Part shown: piece by piece, positions 39,281 through 51,620 of the stretch | Position numbering within the stretch: the stretch's first letter is position 1 | Layout of the letters: each line of letters starts with the position of its first letter | Assembly (NCBI GenBank): GCA_037176705.1 | Contig: CM073908.1 | Location: 131,925,430-131,989,429 of the forward strand | Length of the DNA: 64,000 bases | From: Molossus alvarezi | Lineage: Eukaryota > Chordata > Mammalia > Chiroptera > Molossidae | Direction of reading: 5' to 3' | The notes under the pieces: generated by a model | Databases searched by the model: none | What the model was told of the DNA's origin: nothing | Seen by the model: the letters and a program-made list of their open reading frames with translations, nothing else | Position numbers and translations under genes: made by a program

Positions 39281-39698
39281 AAATAGCTACAAAATTAAAT
39301 AGAATGCCAAGAATAAAAGCTTTCTTTCCAACTGAGAAACTGCAAAAGGTATCACACAGACGCTAGCATTTGAGATGAATAAAAAGAAAGTGAAATTTAA
39401 GTCAGTCTGCTTGGTCACTATTAACTAACTAATGTCAAAAAGAGGAATGACTAAAATGATAGTTGGAATTTTTTTTTAATTCAAATATCAGCCTAATATG
39501 CACCTTCAAGGCACAAAACACATACTAATATATTAGAAGAAAGTTCTTGAATTATTGAACACACATTGAAGAAATTTTCAAAAATTGCAGGAGTTCAGTC
39601 TTTCAGAGCATAGTAACCACATATGGTATTCATCTACCTCAACATACTGATGCAAATAATGATCAAATTTATAAAATATTCTGCATAATGGATTAGAC
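39281..39698. other. Unique non-coding sequence
   Basis: Nothing recognised. Confidence 0.4.
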
Positions 39699-39912
39699 CA
39701 GGAGTCAGCCCATGAGCCAAATCCAGCCGGCAGCCTATTTTTCTAAGTAAAATCGTTGGAACGCAGCCATCCTCATTCATTTATTTTATTGACTATGGCT
39801 ATTTTAACACTACAATGGCAGAATAGCGTAGTTACAGGCAAAACCTTCTGACCCATACAGCTAAAATAATTACCATGTGTCCCTTCACAGAAAAAGTTTT
39901 CCGATCCCTAGA
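39699..39912 (+). mobile_element. MER20 hAT-Charlie DNA transposon
   Basis: AGGAGTCAGCCCATGAGCCA, GGAACGCAGCCATCCTCATT and GAAAAAGTTTTCCGATCCCT match MER20 over its whole length of about 214 bases, close to the consensus 219. The terminal inverted repeats are degenerate but visible. Confidence 0.85.
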
Positions 39913-40586
39913 TTATAAGAAGACTTCAGAATGATCTCAATTTCATGAACATTTTGTTTCACCCTTATCAAAAAATATCCCTATGACTTTATTCAAAGGC
40001 TTCTATAACATTCAAAACAAGGCCTAGAATATCACTATTATTTTTTCTCAAATAAACTAAAACACAAGAAACCCACATTCATAGCCTCTTTTTCTTTCAT
40101 AATTACTTTTTTTCAAAACTGTTCAAAATCACTGATGCCAAAAGGATTATTTATCATCTTTAAGATTTAAGTACTATATATAAATAGAAGGTACTTTCCT
40201 GGAAGTCATAAAATTCACTTTAAATAGGACATAGGACCATTTTCTAAAACTTTACACTGTGGCATGGACAATATGGATGCAAACAGGTGGCATGATAGTA
40301 TAACTAAAAAAAAATCATCCAAATTTACCCAGTTGGTTCACAATTTTACCTTCACAGCCCCTTCTGTAAACGTGTTCCAGATGAGATGATGCAATGAGCA
40401 TATTCACAGTAATATACTTAAAACAGAGCTTGAAAATCAGGTTCCTTCTAGCTTTCCAAAGTAAGGATTCAATAGTTAGCTTTGATGTTTTTTTCCCACA
40501 TCCCCCTTCAAAATTTCTCTCACATCCCCATCTCCTCATTGTTGCCAATCAAGCCAACATTCTGGCTTCTAGGTTCTCTCTTCTGC
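39913..40586. other. Unique non-coding sequence
   Basis: Nothing recognised. The small frames overlapping 40315-40708 run into the LTR and are not supported as genes. Confidence 0.4.
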
Positions 40587-40975
40587 AAACTAAATGTTGT
40601 GACCTGAATAACTGTACCCCCCCCCCCAATTCATATGTTGAAGCTCTAACCCTCAATGTTACTATATTTAGAGATAAGGCCTGTGAGGAAATAATTAAGG
40701 TTAAATGAGGTCATAAGGGTGAGAACTTAATCAGATAGTATTGCTGTCCTTTATAAGAGGAACAAGACCAGAATAAACTCTCCTCACCCCCAGGTGTCAA
40801 CACAACACAAAGGCCACTATCTGGCAGGCCAGGAAGGGAGCCTTCACCAGCATCTTGAACATGGACTTCCAGCCTCCAGAACAGTGAGAAAAATACATTT
40901 CTGTTGTTTAAGTCACACAGTGTGTAATTTTTTTTTTTTTATGGTAGCCTGAGCAGACTAATAAAACCTAAACAT
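40587..40975 (+). mobile_element. MLT1A-like MaLR solo LTR
   Basis: AATTCATATGTTGAAGCTCT, AATTAAGGTTAAATGAGGTC, GACTTCCAGCCTCCAGAACA and CAGACTAATAAAA are MLT1A landmarks in order. A poly(C) run at about 40618-40627 and a poly(T) at about 40928-40940 have grown in it. Non-coding. Confidence 0.9.
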
Positions 40976-41089
40976 CACCTAGAGATTACCTTTCAAAACT
41001 GGCACTTTAGGCATGTCACTTCCTTTTCGAGAACATACACTTTGCTGGTGTGATTATCTATTCTTGTGTGAATACAATGCCATTTGAAT

Positions 41090-41345
41090 TATAGCACTTC
41101 GCTGGTACCCACATTTTCCCACCATCTCAGTACTTCTCAAACTTTATTTACAAGCACTAACAAAAGGTAGGCACTTTGCTCACTATGCCTGAATACATCT
41201 TGCTCATATCCACAACTCTGTTTACCCTGAATTGTCAGGAATGTCCTCATCTTTTCCGCCCATTTTAAAAATCCTTCTTCCTTATAAATTTAGTCAACTT
41301 TGACAGCCTACACTGACTACTTCCACTGAATCAAACTTACTGCTT
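41090..41345 (+). repeat. Possible L2 fragment
   Basis: The pyrimidine-rich text with CTACACTGACTACTTCCACT and CTGCTTATATCACTCAATTT resembles the L2 3' region. Weak. Confidence 0.4.
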
Positions 41346-41574
41346 ATATCACTCAATTTGTACTAAATGTACACATATTAAAATAAACCAAGCATGTTTT
41401 CAAATATTTTTCAGCCAGCATTACTTAATTAAAACACAAAATAGAAAAAATGAAGTTAACTTTTTGCTATAAGAAAAACAAACAAAAAAAATACCTAATT
41501 TACTTAGAAATATCTTCACCCAAAATGTATAGGGTCTATAGAATAAATTAGTAACAGAAAAAACTCGGTGAGAG

Positions 41575-41741
41575 CCCTGGTTGGTTTGCTCAGTGGTTAG
41601 AGCGTCAGCCTGTAGACTGAAGGGTCACAGGTTTTATTTCAGCCAAGGGCACATACCTGGGTTGCAGGTTTGATCCCCAGCCCTGGCTGGGGTCATGCAG
41701 TAGGCAACCAGTTGATGAGTTGATGTGTCTCTCTCACATCA

Positions 41742-41782
<41 letters not shown>

Positions 41783-41838
41783 CCTCTCCCTAAAAATCAA
41801 GAAGATCCTCAGGTGAGGACTAACAACAATAACAACAA
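41575..41838 (+). mobile_element. VES SINE
   Basis: The head is CCCTGGTTGGTTTGCTCAGT, then (TC)n at about 41744-41777, CCTCAGGTGAGGAC and an (AAC)n tail. The flanks ACTCGGTGAGAG and ACTGTGAGAG are probably the duplication. Confidence 0.92.
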
Positions 41839-41904
41839 ACTGTGAGAGATAGCATATTTTATAGAAAAACTGACTAAACATTTTATATATAAATATTATA
41901 ATAC

Positions 41905-42212
41905 AGAAGTCTCCCCTTTATTCACAAGAAAATATTCCAAGACCCCCAATGGATGCCTAAAACCACAGATAGCATCATATCCTATATATACTATGTTTCT
42001 TCCTATACATACATATGAAAAAGTTTACTGTATAAATTAGGCACAGTAAGAGATTAACAGCAACAACTAATAATAAAATAGAACAATATACTGGAATAAA
42101 AGTTGAGTTATTTCTAGAATTTTTCTTTTAATATTTTCAGACCATGGTTGGCTGAGGATAAATAAAACTGTGGAAATGAAACCAAGGATAAGGAGAGAGT
42201 ATTGCATAATGA
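41905..42212 (+). mobile_element. Tigger (pogo-type) DNA transposon remnant
   Basis: CCAAGACCCCCAATGGATGC, CTATATATACTATGTTTCTT and GGCACAGTAAGAGATTAACA match a Tigger-class non-autonomous element. The ends GAAGTCTCCCCTTTA and GGATAAGGAGAGAGTATT are inverted repeats of each other in outline. Confidence 0.8.
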
Positions 42213-42394
42213 ATGTCTATTTCACCTATATGCCAACGATTTCCAAATTAACTTACAGTAATAAAACAAAATCAGAATCCCAATATGGTTATTTGAACCT
42301 TTACAAAAATTAGGACAAAATTTGGCAAGAAAGAAGAGGTTAAAATAGCTAACAAAATTGGGGGCAAAGAGAAAGTTATAGGGAAAATATCTAT

Positions 42395-42600
42395 ATTAAA
42401 CAGTCACACAAGCTATAACAATTAATACAGCATTGTATTAGCACAAGAATAATAGACAATCATAAAAGAAGAATAGCTTATAAACAGATACTAGTATATA
42501 AAAGACTAATATTTGTTTAGCAAAACACTGTAACTCAATAGAAAAGATGGACAAAATTGAATATAATTCAAAGAATATTGACTAGTGAGAAATAATCAAT
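42395..42600 (+). repeat. Old L1M ORF2 fragment
   Basis: GCATTGTATTAGCACAAGAA with ATAGACAATC and CACTGTAACTCAATAGAAAA resembles the ORF2 C-terminal region of ancient L1. No frame is open. Confidence 0.5.
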
Positions 42601-42815
42601 ATATACATAAAATTAAATTACATATGAATTATACAGTGAACTATAAAAACAAAGCTTAAAAAATAGATGAAAATAGATAAATATATGCACTCTATGTGAA
42701 AATGTCATTTCTAAGCTTAGAAGCAGTAAAATAATAGAACAATAGATTTCATTGTACAACAAAGAAAAGTTTCTATATTTAAAATATTAGAACTAACATT
42801 TAAAGTAAAAAATCA

Positions 42816-43045
42816 CCCTGGCCATTGTGGCTCACTTAGTTGGACATCGTCTCGTGCACTAAGAGGTCGCTGGTTTGATTCCCAGTCAGGGCACATGCCT
42901 GGGTTGCTGGTCCAACCCCCAGCCAGGGCACATACCAGAGGCAACCAATTGTGTGCGCGCTCTCTCGCTCCCTCTCTCTCTCTCTCTCTCCCACTATGTC
43001 TGAAAATAAATGGAAAAATATCCTCAAGTGAGAATTTAACAAAAA
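42816..43045 (+). mobile_element. VES SINE, older subtype
   Basis: The head is CCCTGGCCATTGTGGCTCAC, the B box GGTTTGATTCCC, then GTGCGCGC and (TC)n, and the tail CCTCAAGTGAGAATTTAAC. The flanks AAAAAATCACCC and AAAAAATTACCC form the duplication with one change. Confidence 0.92.
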
Positions 43046-43106
43046 AAAATTACCCAAATGTTAACAAGACTTTATTTCTGGATGATTTCTTTCCCTCCTC
43101 TAACTT

Positions 43107-43250
43107 TATATATATATATTTTTTTTTAATATATATATATATATACTTTATATATATATACTTTATATATATATACACACACATATATATACTTTATATA
43201 TACATATATACTTTATATATATGTGTGTGTATATATATATATTTGAAAAA
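43107..43250. repeat. (TA)n-rich low-complexity block
   Basis: Long TA alternations with repeated ACTTTATATATATA-type units, a CACACACA patch and a GTGTGTGT patch. It is able to fold on itself. Confidence 0.9.
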
Positions 43251-43902
43251 TATATCTAAATATATACACCCTATTTATTAGGAGAAAGGAGAAGGAAAAT
43301 ATAAAGATGGAGAAACTGTCAAGAAGGTTCTGGTTATAAGAGAAAGGTTGCTTTTGGTTAAAAATTCACTACAGATTTTATACATAGAATACTACTGATA
43401 TAAGAATTAGTTTATAAATGATGGCAAAGGGCTCTCTCCTGGAATGTGGATTACTTAGTGTCTGATTCTTGAAGGGGCTTTGGTCAAAAGGACAAAGCCA
43501 AAGGCAAAGAACTTTGGAATATACTAAAAGCAAAAGCAATTTTATAAAATATAATATACTGCTCAATCAATTATACACTCTTAGACTGAATAAAATGCTA
43601 TAATTCAATTGAAAGCTTGCTACTTCCATTTCATGGTTTATGAATAGTCAAAAAAGTCTACAGTTGAATTACTGCATCAGTATCCACTTTTAGATAATAG
43701 ATTGAAACTGTTTATACATATAAAACCAGGGGAGATTGAAAGGGAGAAAATCATGTTTTCAATATGAAGCATGTATCAGCAGACAATCAGAAATTGGAAT
43801 CAAGAACTTACTGTTTGTATCTCAATTAAAATAATCTGTGTCCAAAATTAGAGTACCATTGAATTTCAGGTTTGAATAGAGTAACATTTAATTAATCACT
43901 CT
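43251..43902. other. Unique non-coding sequence
   Basis: Nothing recognised. Confidence 0.4.
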
Positions 43903-43910
43903 AATTATTT

Positions 43911-45343
<1,433 letters not shown>

Positions 45344-45389
45344 AATTATTTATAAGTAGACTACCTTGTGCTTCTGTTATAGGGAGGAG

Positions 45390-45850
45390 TCAACACAAGG
45401 AACAAAATAAGTATTTCTGCATCTTGAAGAGCTTTCAGTCCATTGGTTATAGAGAAGTAAACAGACAATAATGACATAGTGTGATAAGTGTTGGATGGAA
45501 ACATGTAGAGAACTTTGACAGTATATAAGGAGCATTTGTCTTCAACATGAGAGATCAGGAAAAACTTTCTGAAAGAATATAATTTTAAGCTGAGGCCAAT
45601 AAAGGGTAAAACCATAATTAATATGGAGAAAAAAAGAGTGAAAGGCAGAGGGGAAATTCATGAGCTCAGAGGCAACAGAAAGCACATCTTGTAGAGCATA
45701 GAATGTGAAGGGGCAGCAACAGAAAACAGCTGGAAGAATCTATTCAGGTTACGGTGTTTGGCCTTCTCCTGAGGGTAAAGGAACAGAAATGGGAGGGGTG
45801 ATGTAATCAATTTTTTGTATTTAAAAAATCATCCTGATTGTTATATACAG
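45390..45850 (-). repeat. L2 LINE fragment (inverted)
   Basis: GAGAAGTAAACAGACAATAA, GAGATCAGGAAAAACTTTCT and TAATCAATTTTTTGTATTTA fit the reverse complement of the L2 3' region. Confidence 0.65.
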
Positions 45851-46059
45851 AAAAAAATAGAGAGGGACAGAATGAGTCAGTGGGTTTAGCTAAGAGTTCC
45901 ATACAATGAGAAGACAGTGGCCTAAGCCAGAAGATGATGCTAGAGGATGGAGAGACATCAACAGGTTTTAGAAATATTTAGGAGTCAGAATATTTAAGAC
46001 TTAGTGATTGGATTTTGGGGATAGTAGAGTCTTTGAATATCTGTAGAATCAAATAATCA

Positions 46060-46345
46060 GTTTTATTGGCATAAAGCTTTTCACAAAATTCCCTTACCCT
46101 TTTGATATCTGTAGATTCTGTAGTGGTGTCACCTCTCACTCCTCATACTGGTATTGGTGTTTTGTCTCCTTTTTTCCTGATGAGTCTGGCTAGAAGTTTA
46201 TCTAGTTTATAGATGTCTAAAAGTTACCTCTTTTGGTTTAATTGATTTTCTCTACTTTTACTTTCTGATATTGATTTCTGCTCTGTTCCTTGTTTCTTTC
46301 TTCCACTTATTTTTGGTTTCATTTGCTTTTTTTTTTCTGTTGTTT
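46060..46345 (-). repeat. Old L1M ORF2 fragment
   Basis: CTGATGAGTCTGGCTAGAAG, TTAATTGATTTTCTCTACTT and GATTTCTGCTCTGTTCC are the reverse complement of the L1 segment between endonuclease and RT. More diverged than L1a-L1f. Confidence 0.85.
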
Positions 46346-46379
46346 TGTGTTTTCAATATAAGACTTGCTTTTAAACTTT

Positions 46380-46990
46380 ATTCCTAGAGACCAGAGCATC
46401 ACTTAGTCTAGGGCTAATTTTTCTCCACTTCTAAGTACTCTACAAAATGTCCTATGAATTATGAGGTTTTTCACTATGGCTGGTGGTAACAGTTACTATT
46501 CCTGGCCCTGTGTCAACACTGAGGATTGTTCTCTCTAATCTTTTTGAGTGACTCTTTCCACAGCTTTAAGTAACTCCCTCACAAGTATGCATTGATCAGT
46601 AGTCACCTAAAGATTAGAAGGGGACCCTCTGCAGAGTCTCTGGAGTTCTCTAACTATGCAGAGCTCTCTCCTCTCCCTTATTCTACTTTGCATTCCCTGG
46701 CCTCCTAGAGGTGGGTAATGGAAATAGATTGTTGAAAGACTAAATTGACTATCTCTTAGCAAGTCCTGCATTGATGTGCCCTTCTCTTTAGAATGTGTGG
46801 GTTATACATCACCCCTATTGTTCTGAATTCTCAGACAAAATCTATACTACTGATGATGAACATGCCTGGCCCCAAAAGGCAGTTGACTCAGGAGGAAAAT
46901 AGGAATTTATATATTTTTATGGATTTTGTCTGATAATTAAGAGCAAGGAGGGAAGGTAAGTACTCGTCTTTTAGCACTACTACTGATGAA
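46380..46990 (-). repeat. Probable old L1M 5'-region fragment
   Basis: CCTGGCCCTGTGTCAACACT, GACTCTTTCCACAGCTTTAA and GTTCTGAATTCTCAGAC resemble an inverted 5' region of an ancient L1. It may belong to the same element as 46060-46345 with an internal deletion. Confidence 0.45.
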
Positions 46991-48684
46991 TCTTGCATTA
47001 GTTAGGGAGTTCAGTGAGATAAGATCCAAAGTTCCTTCCAACTCTAGTCTATGATTTTATGCACAATAATAAAGGGGTCATTTTGAAATGCAGTAGGATA
47101 AAAAAGTTTGTGAATAGGCAAAAAGAAAAAAATGTTATTTCACCATATTAAATGAATGACTAAATGACAGAAATGAGTGAAGGAGAATGAGGATTGTTTC
47201 ATTAGTAGTGTAAAGGGAGTAGAAGGCATTATATCATTGGTGCATTGTAATGTTTTCACATTTAAGAAGCTTCTCAGAAAAGCCAGCAACCTCGTTTCAG
47301 GGTCATTCTCTGTATCCCTAATGGGCCATAGTACATGCAACATTAATTATAGTCATTAAGAGAAAAGGCTCGAAAATGCCTTCAATTCAGGGTCTTTCCC
47401 AGTGAAAGCTAAAGAAATAGATCTTCTGACAGACATTTACATTCCCCTGCTCTTGATTTAGCTTTTGTCTTAATAAGAGGGAAAAAATTACAGGGCTGCA
47501 GCATGCCACCATTTTGAAGTGTTACTTAGAGGACAGTATCAATACCTACTCCCACCTATGTAAGCTTACCTTTCTGCTAGGTGACAGATTTGTAATCCCC
47601 ATGTGTGAAACAGGATAAAGGCTATTATTCTGGAGTTTCTCCAAATTGTGAGAAAATATAGGCCAATTCTTGAAGTTTCAGAATATTAATGAACTTCATT
47701 ACTTGAGGTAATGGAGTAGCCCAGTAGGTAGGTAATTTCCATGTTATCTTTGGAAAACCATTTATATAAAATCAAGAGAAACAAGTTCAACTATTTCTCC
47801 CTACCACCTGTGTTTTTGCCTAGTTTAATTAATACCTGCTGTTTCTAAAGCATAATATGGTCATCAGTACTGTCCTTATACCAGGTAACAAGAACCCCTG
47901 TCCTGAGTTCTCAGAGGGACCAGCTCTGGCCTTCCTCTGGCCATGACTATCTGTGCAGGATGAGGAATCTGAAGGTCCCAGGGGCCATGTCCACTTGCAC
48001 CCCATTCCCTCCCCACACATGGGATACTGAAGACCTAGAATTCCCAAAGTCTACAATAGGTTACTTCCATGAGTCTAGTGTCTCTGAGGCTGGCAGTGCT
48101 GCAGCAGGCACAGCCATAAGCCTACAGGCAGCTGTAACTAAGATGTGGAGGGAGTCCAGATAGGATATCCACATGCCTGTGCATGGCCCCTTTTCCTAAC
48201 AAACACAGCCGGGGGTGAAAATTAAAGGCAAGCTAATGGCCAAAGACCCTGAATTTTACTCTTTCCCTGTGTAGAGCATACCTTCACGGAAGCCCTGGAG
48301 GAGAAGCACAGCACACCAGCCTCCTTAAGAACTGATTCAAGCTGGTGAAGTCCAAAAGTTAAATAACATGTACATAGGATAAAGGGAAATTTGTGGAGAC
48401 CATTAGGCTTTACACCTCCTCTCTCTTCCCTGCTCCAGTAGAAAGCTGCTGAACCTTGTGCCTCCAACTTCATAAGACCAAAAAGAAGGAAGTACAGCAC
48501 CAGGGGATCCCTGGTCCTTCTTCCCCTTAAGCCACAGTGGCTGAAGTCTCCAACCTGAAAGGAAAATACAAGGAACTCCAAATTCTAAATTCATCATTTT
48601 CTTTTCAATCACTTCTTTCCATCTCCTCTTCTTAGTCAAAAAGACAACCAGGCTCATTGAGTATTTTTGTGCTTAACACAGAGG
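46991..48684. other. Unique non-coding sequence
   Basis: About 1.7 kb with no recognised repeat. 47880-48200 is GC-richer than its surroundings but has no convincing exon. The frames at 48222-48657 lack known domains. Confidence 0.4.
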
Positions 48685-48830
48685 AATGGCTGCAGACTAG
48701 GGATATGAAGGCTGCTGGATTCCAATTAACTTCACCACTTAACTTTGATTGCTGTGTTACTCTGGATGAACTCGTTGTTTGTTAGTAAATGGGGGTGAGG
48801 ATCTCAAAGATTAATGATGGCACTGATTGT
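48685..48830 (+). repeat. Possible MIR fragment
   Basis: CACCACTTAACTTTGATTGC, GTTACTCTGGATGAACTC and GATCTCAAAGATTAATGATG fit a diverged MIR. Confidence 0.45.
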
Positions 48831-49534
48831 AGCTACACAATAGGACCCAGATGTTCCCATACTTATTGCTTCCTCTCCTTGACCCTCTTTCCTGCAATTA
48901 CTAGATAGAAAATGCAAATATGGCATTTAGGAAACCTGACACAAGCCCAAACTACTTAGACAGTTAGGGTCTAAACTCTGAATAACACTTTGTCTTGCAC
49001 TCAGATTTCATAAGTTAAATAACATCATAACAGAGACACTAAAAGGGGGACATTCTTGAAAGTGGGAATAGACAAAAAGTTGAAGACACATTGAGTATGT
49101 ATAATTATTTGATATCAAAGCCAAATCTTGATGAAAAAGACATACTCTCTACTATATAGCATGTTGAAGTATCACAAAATCAGTCTTAGAAAATAATCCA
49201 TACTGAGGGTTCTGCAAAGAACAAACTACAAATATTTATCATCCACTTTTAAGCTTATCTTCCTGGTCAGTCATCTCTTTCACAGGACAGAAATTTCATC
49301 TAATACTTCCATTTCTCTTAATGAATTTCCTAACTACCATAGAATTGTGGTTGGGGAATCTTAAAAGTAATCTAGTCTATCTAGAATTGCAACCAGATTT
49401 TACTGTGTCTGGTCAAAATTCTTACAAAACTAACAAATTTAAAACCAATTACAACGTAAACATCCCAATAAGCTACAGGGATAAAGAACAGAAGAGATTG
49501 CTAGTACTCAACAAATCTGGTTCCTTTCTTCTTT
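48831..49534. other. Unique non-coding sequence
   Basis: Nothing recognised. The 74-residue frame at 49321-49545 has no known homology and runs into an LTR. Confidence 0.4.
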
Positions 49535-49910
49535 TTCCTGTGTAATGGGCCCTCTCACAATTAGGCAGGGCTGTGTGATTAATTCTGGCAACTGGACTGT
49601 GAGTTGAAGGGAGTGGAAGAGACATGTTTCACTTTCACCTGAGACATGAGAAGTCTTACATCACTCTTCCTCTCTTGTACCTGTCCTCAGCAAATGTGGA
49701 GCCATTTGTCATGAAGGTAGAATCAAGATAGTACCATCCTAGATTTCTGAGTGACTCACTGCTTAAAAAGAAGCTTCCCTAAAGAATCTCTAGAACTGCA
49801 ACAGACTTTATATGAGTCAGAAATAAGCCACTGAGATGTAGAGGAATTTTTGCTGTTGTTGTTGTTGTTGTTGTTTTTACTGTAGCATTACCTACCCTAT
49901 CAAAACTAGG
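49535..49910 (+). mobile_element. MLT1-type MaLR solo LTR with (TTG)n
   Basis: GTAATGGGCCCTCTCACAAT, AATAAGCCACTGAGATGTAG and ACTGTAGCATTACCTACCCT match the MLT1C/D layout. A (TTG)n at about 49851-49877 replaces the usual GTTGTTTT stretch. Confidence 0.8.
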
Positions 49911-50319
49911 ATAGGTATATTCTCAAAGTGAAGATATTTAATATATTAGAGGTGATTTCATAAATGTAATCATTAGGCCAAGAGATAAATGAGTTGATTT
50001 AATAGTACATCTGATATATATATATATACATATAGTTTCTAAAATTTATGAGCAAGTCTATGTAATATTTACCTTGTCTGAAATTTAATCCGAGGGCCTA
50101 CTTGTTAGAACTACCCTGAGGAATTTCTGGCATCAGACAGCAAATCATTGGATCATACTTTACTACAAAAAGGAAAAACCTAAGGTAATCTATTACAGTA
50201 CACTTATATTTTTCCTGCTCCAGGCCCACAAATATACCTTAGCCTTCACACACATCTACACTCATAGGCACACAGTCACAGAGCCAGGTGCACAGCCTAC
50301 TCTATGCCACAGCTCTGCT
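49911..50319. other. Unique sequence with a short (TA)n
   Basis: A (TA)n of about 20 bases near 50014-50033. Otherwise nothing recognised. Confidence 0.4.
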
Positions 50320-50726
50320 TAGCACCAGGAATTGTTTAAAAAGACATGATCACTAACCTTCAGGAGGAAGGGAGGAAAAAATCACACAAACAATTATAAT
50401 AGAGTGCAGTAAGATCTGTGTTTCAATCTATGGTGGGAGCTCTGAGGAAAGATAAACCAATTCTACCCAGAGGAAGATGTCCTCACAAAGGAGGTGACAC
50501 AAGCTAAATCATTAAGGAAATAAGAATATTCTACTTGGACTAGAAGTAGAAGTGTATTCCAGGCAAAGGCAGAGCACATGCAAACATATCGAGTCCCAAA
50601 AGAGCTCTCCAAGTATTTAGAGACAGGCTAAAATATAGTGTGCTTGGAGGCTAATTGTGGGATATGAATCTAGGAGAGCAGGTCAAAGAAGGATAACAAA
50701 GCACATTTCAAGCCAAGCGCTTCTAG
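50320..50726 (-). repeat. L2 LINE fragment (inverted), first part
   Basis: ACTAACCTTCAGGAGGAAGG, GTATTCCAGGCAAAGGCAGA and GCACATGCAAACATATCGAG are reverse-complement L2 landmarks. Confidence 0.75.
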
Positions 50727-51275
50727 TTACCTACTGCTGTATAACAAGCCACTTAAAAACTCAGTGGTTTTAAACAACAGTTCATTAGTATCTCTCCTAT
50801 TTCTCTAGGTTCACGGAGCATACTCTGAGGTTCTTTTTTTAGGTCTATACTTTTGTAGTCAAATATTGGCTGGCTGGGGCTGCAGTCAGTCCATCTGATG
50901 GCTCAGTGACTTGGGCTGGATGTTCAAGATGGCTCATTCTCATGGCTGGCAATTGATGCTGAGAGCACAGCTGGAGATGTCAATGGGAGCATCTACACTT
51001 GGTCTCTGCACATGGCTTGGACTTTTCATGGGATGACAGCTGGATTACAAGAGGGAGTGTCCCAATAGTGAATAGTCTGAGGCACAGGAAATACTCTGAG
51101 CTAGTCTCTTAACTCTTGGGCCCAGAAACTGCAACAGCATCACTTACTTGAGTCATTTTTTTAAAGTCAAAACAGCATAGAATCCATCCATATTCAATGG
51201 AATTTAACATAGACCTCATTTCTCAATGGGAGGAGTTCAAAGTCTATATGTGTCATCTTTAATCTGCCACACAGG
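50727..51275 (-). mobile_element. MLT1-type MaLR LTR inserted in L2
   Basis: TAGTTACCTACTGCTGTATA, CAAGCCACTTAAAAACTCAG and GTTTTAAACAACAG are the reverse complement of the MLT1 3' end. TTTCTCAATGGGAGGAGTTC and GGATGACAGC belong to the body. It divides an L2, so it is younger than that L2. Confidence 0.7.
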
Positions 51276-51620
51276 GCAATAGTTTTAACTAAAGGCACTG
51301 AATGGAAAGCAAAAAGACACTCTCAAACACAAGATGGATAAGACAATAGCTGCATTTGAAAACAAAGACACTGATGGCAGAGTAAAGATGGATTGGATAG
51401 TAAAGGTAACGAGAGTAGAGTATGGAAGCTCATATCAAAGAAATGGGTTCACATGAGAAACTCTGAGGAATCCTGGTAGGCTCTAAAAGACTGCAGAGGA
51501 GAGAAAAGAATCAAGAGCATTTTAGGAGACATAAATTACAGGACATGGTGGCTAGTTTGATAAAAGGACAAAGGAGGGAAAGACAGGAGACAAAAATCAC
51601 CCCCAGACACCTAGGTTAAT
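51276..51620 (-). repeat. L2 LINE fragment (inverted), second part
   Basis: The L2 resumes with AGACAATAGCTGCATTTGAA, AGATGGATTGGATAGTAAAG and AGGACATGGTGGCTAGTTTG, in the order expected after the first part. Confidence 0.65.
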
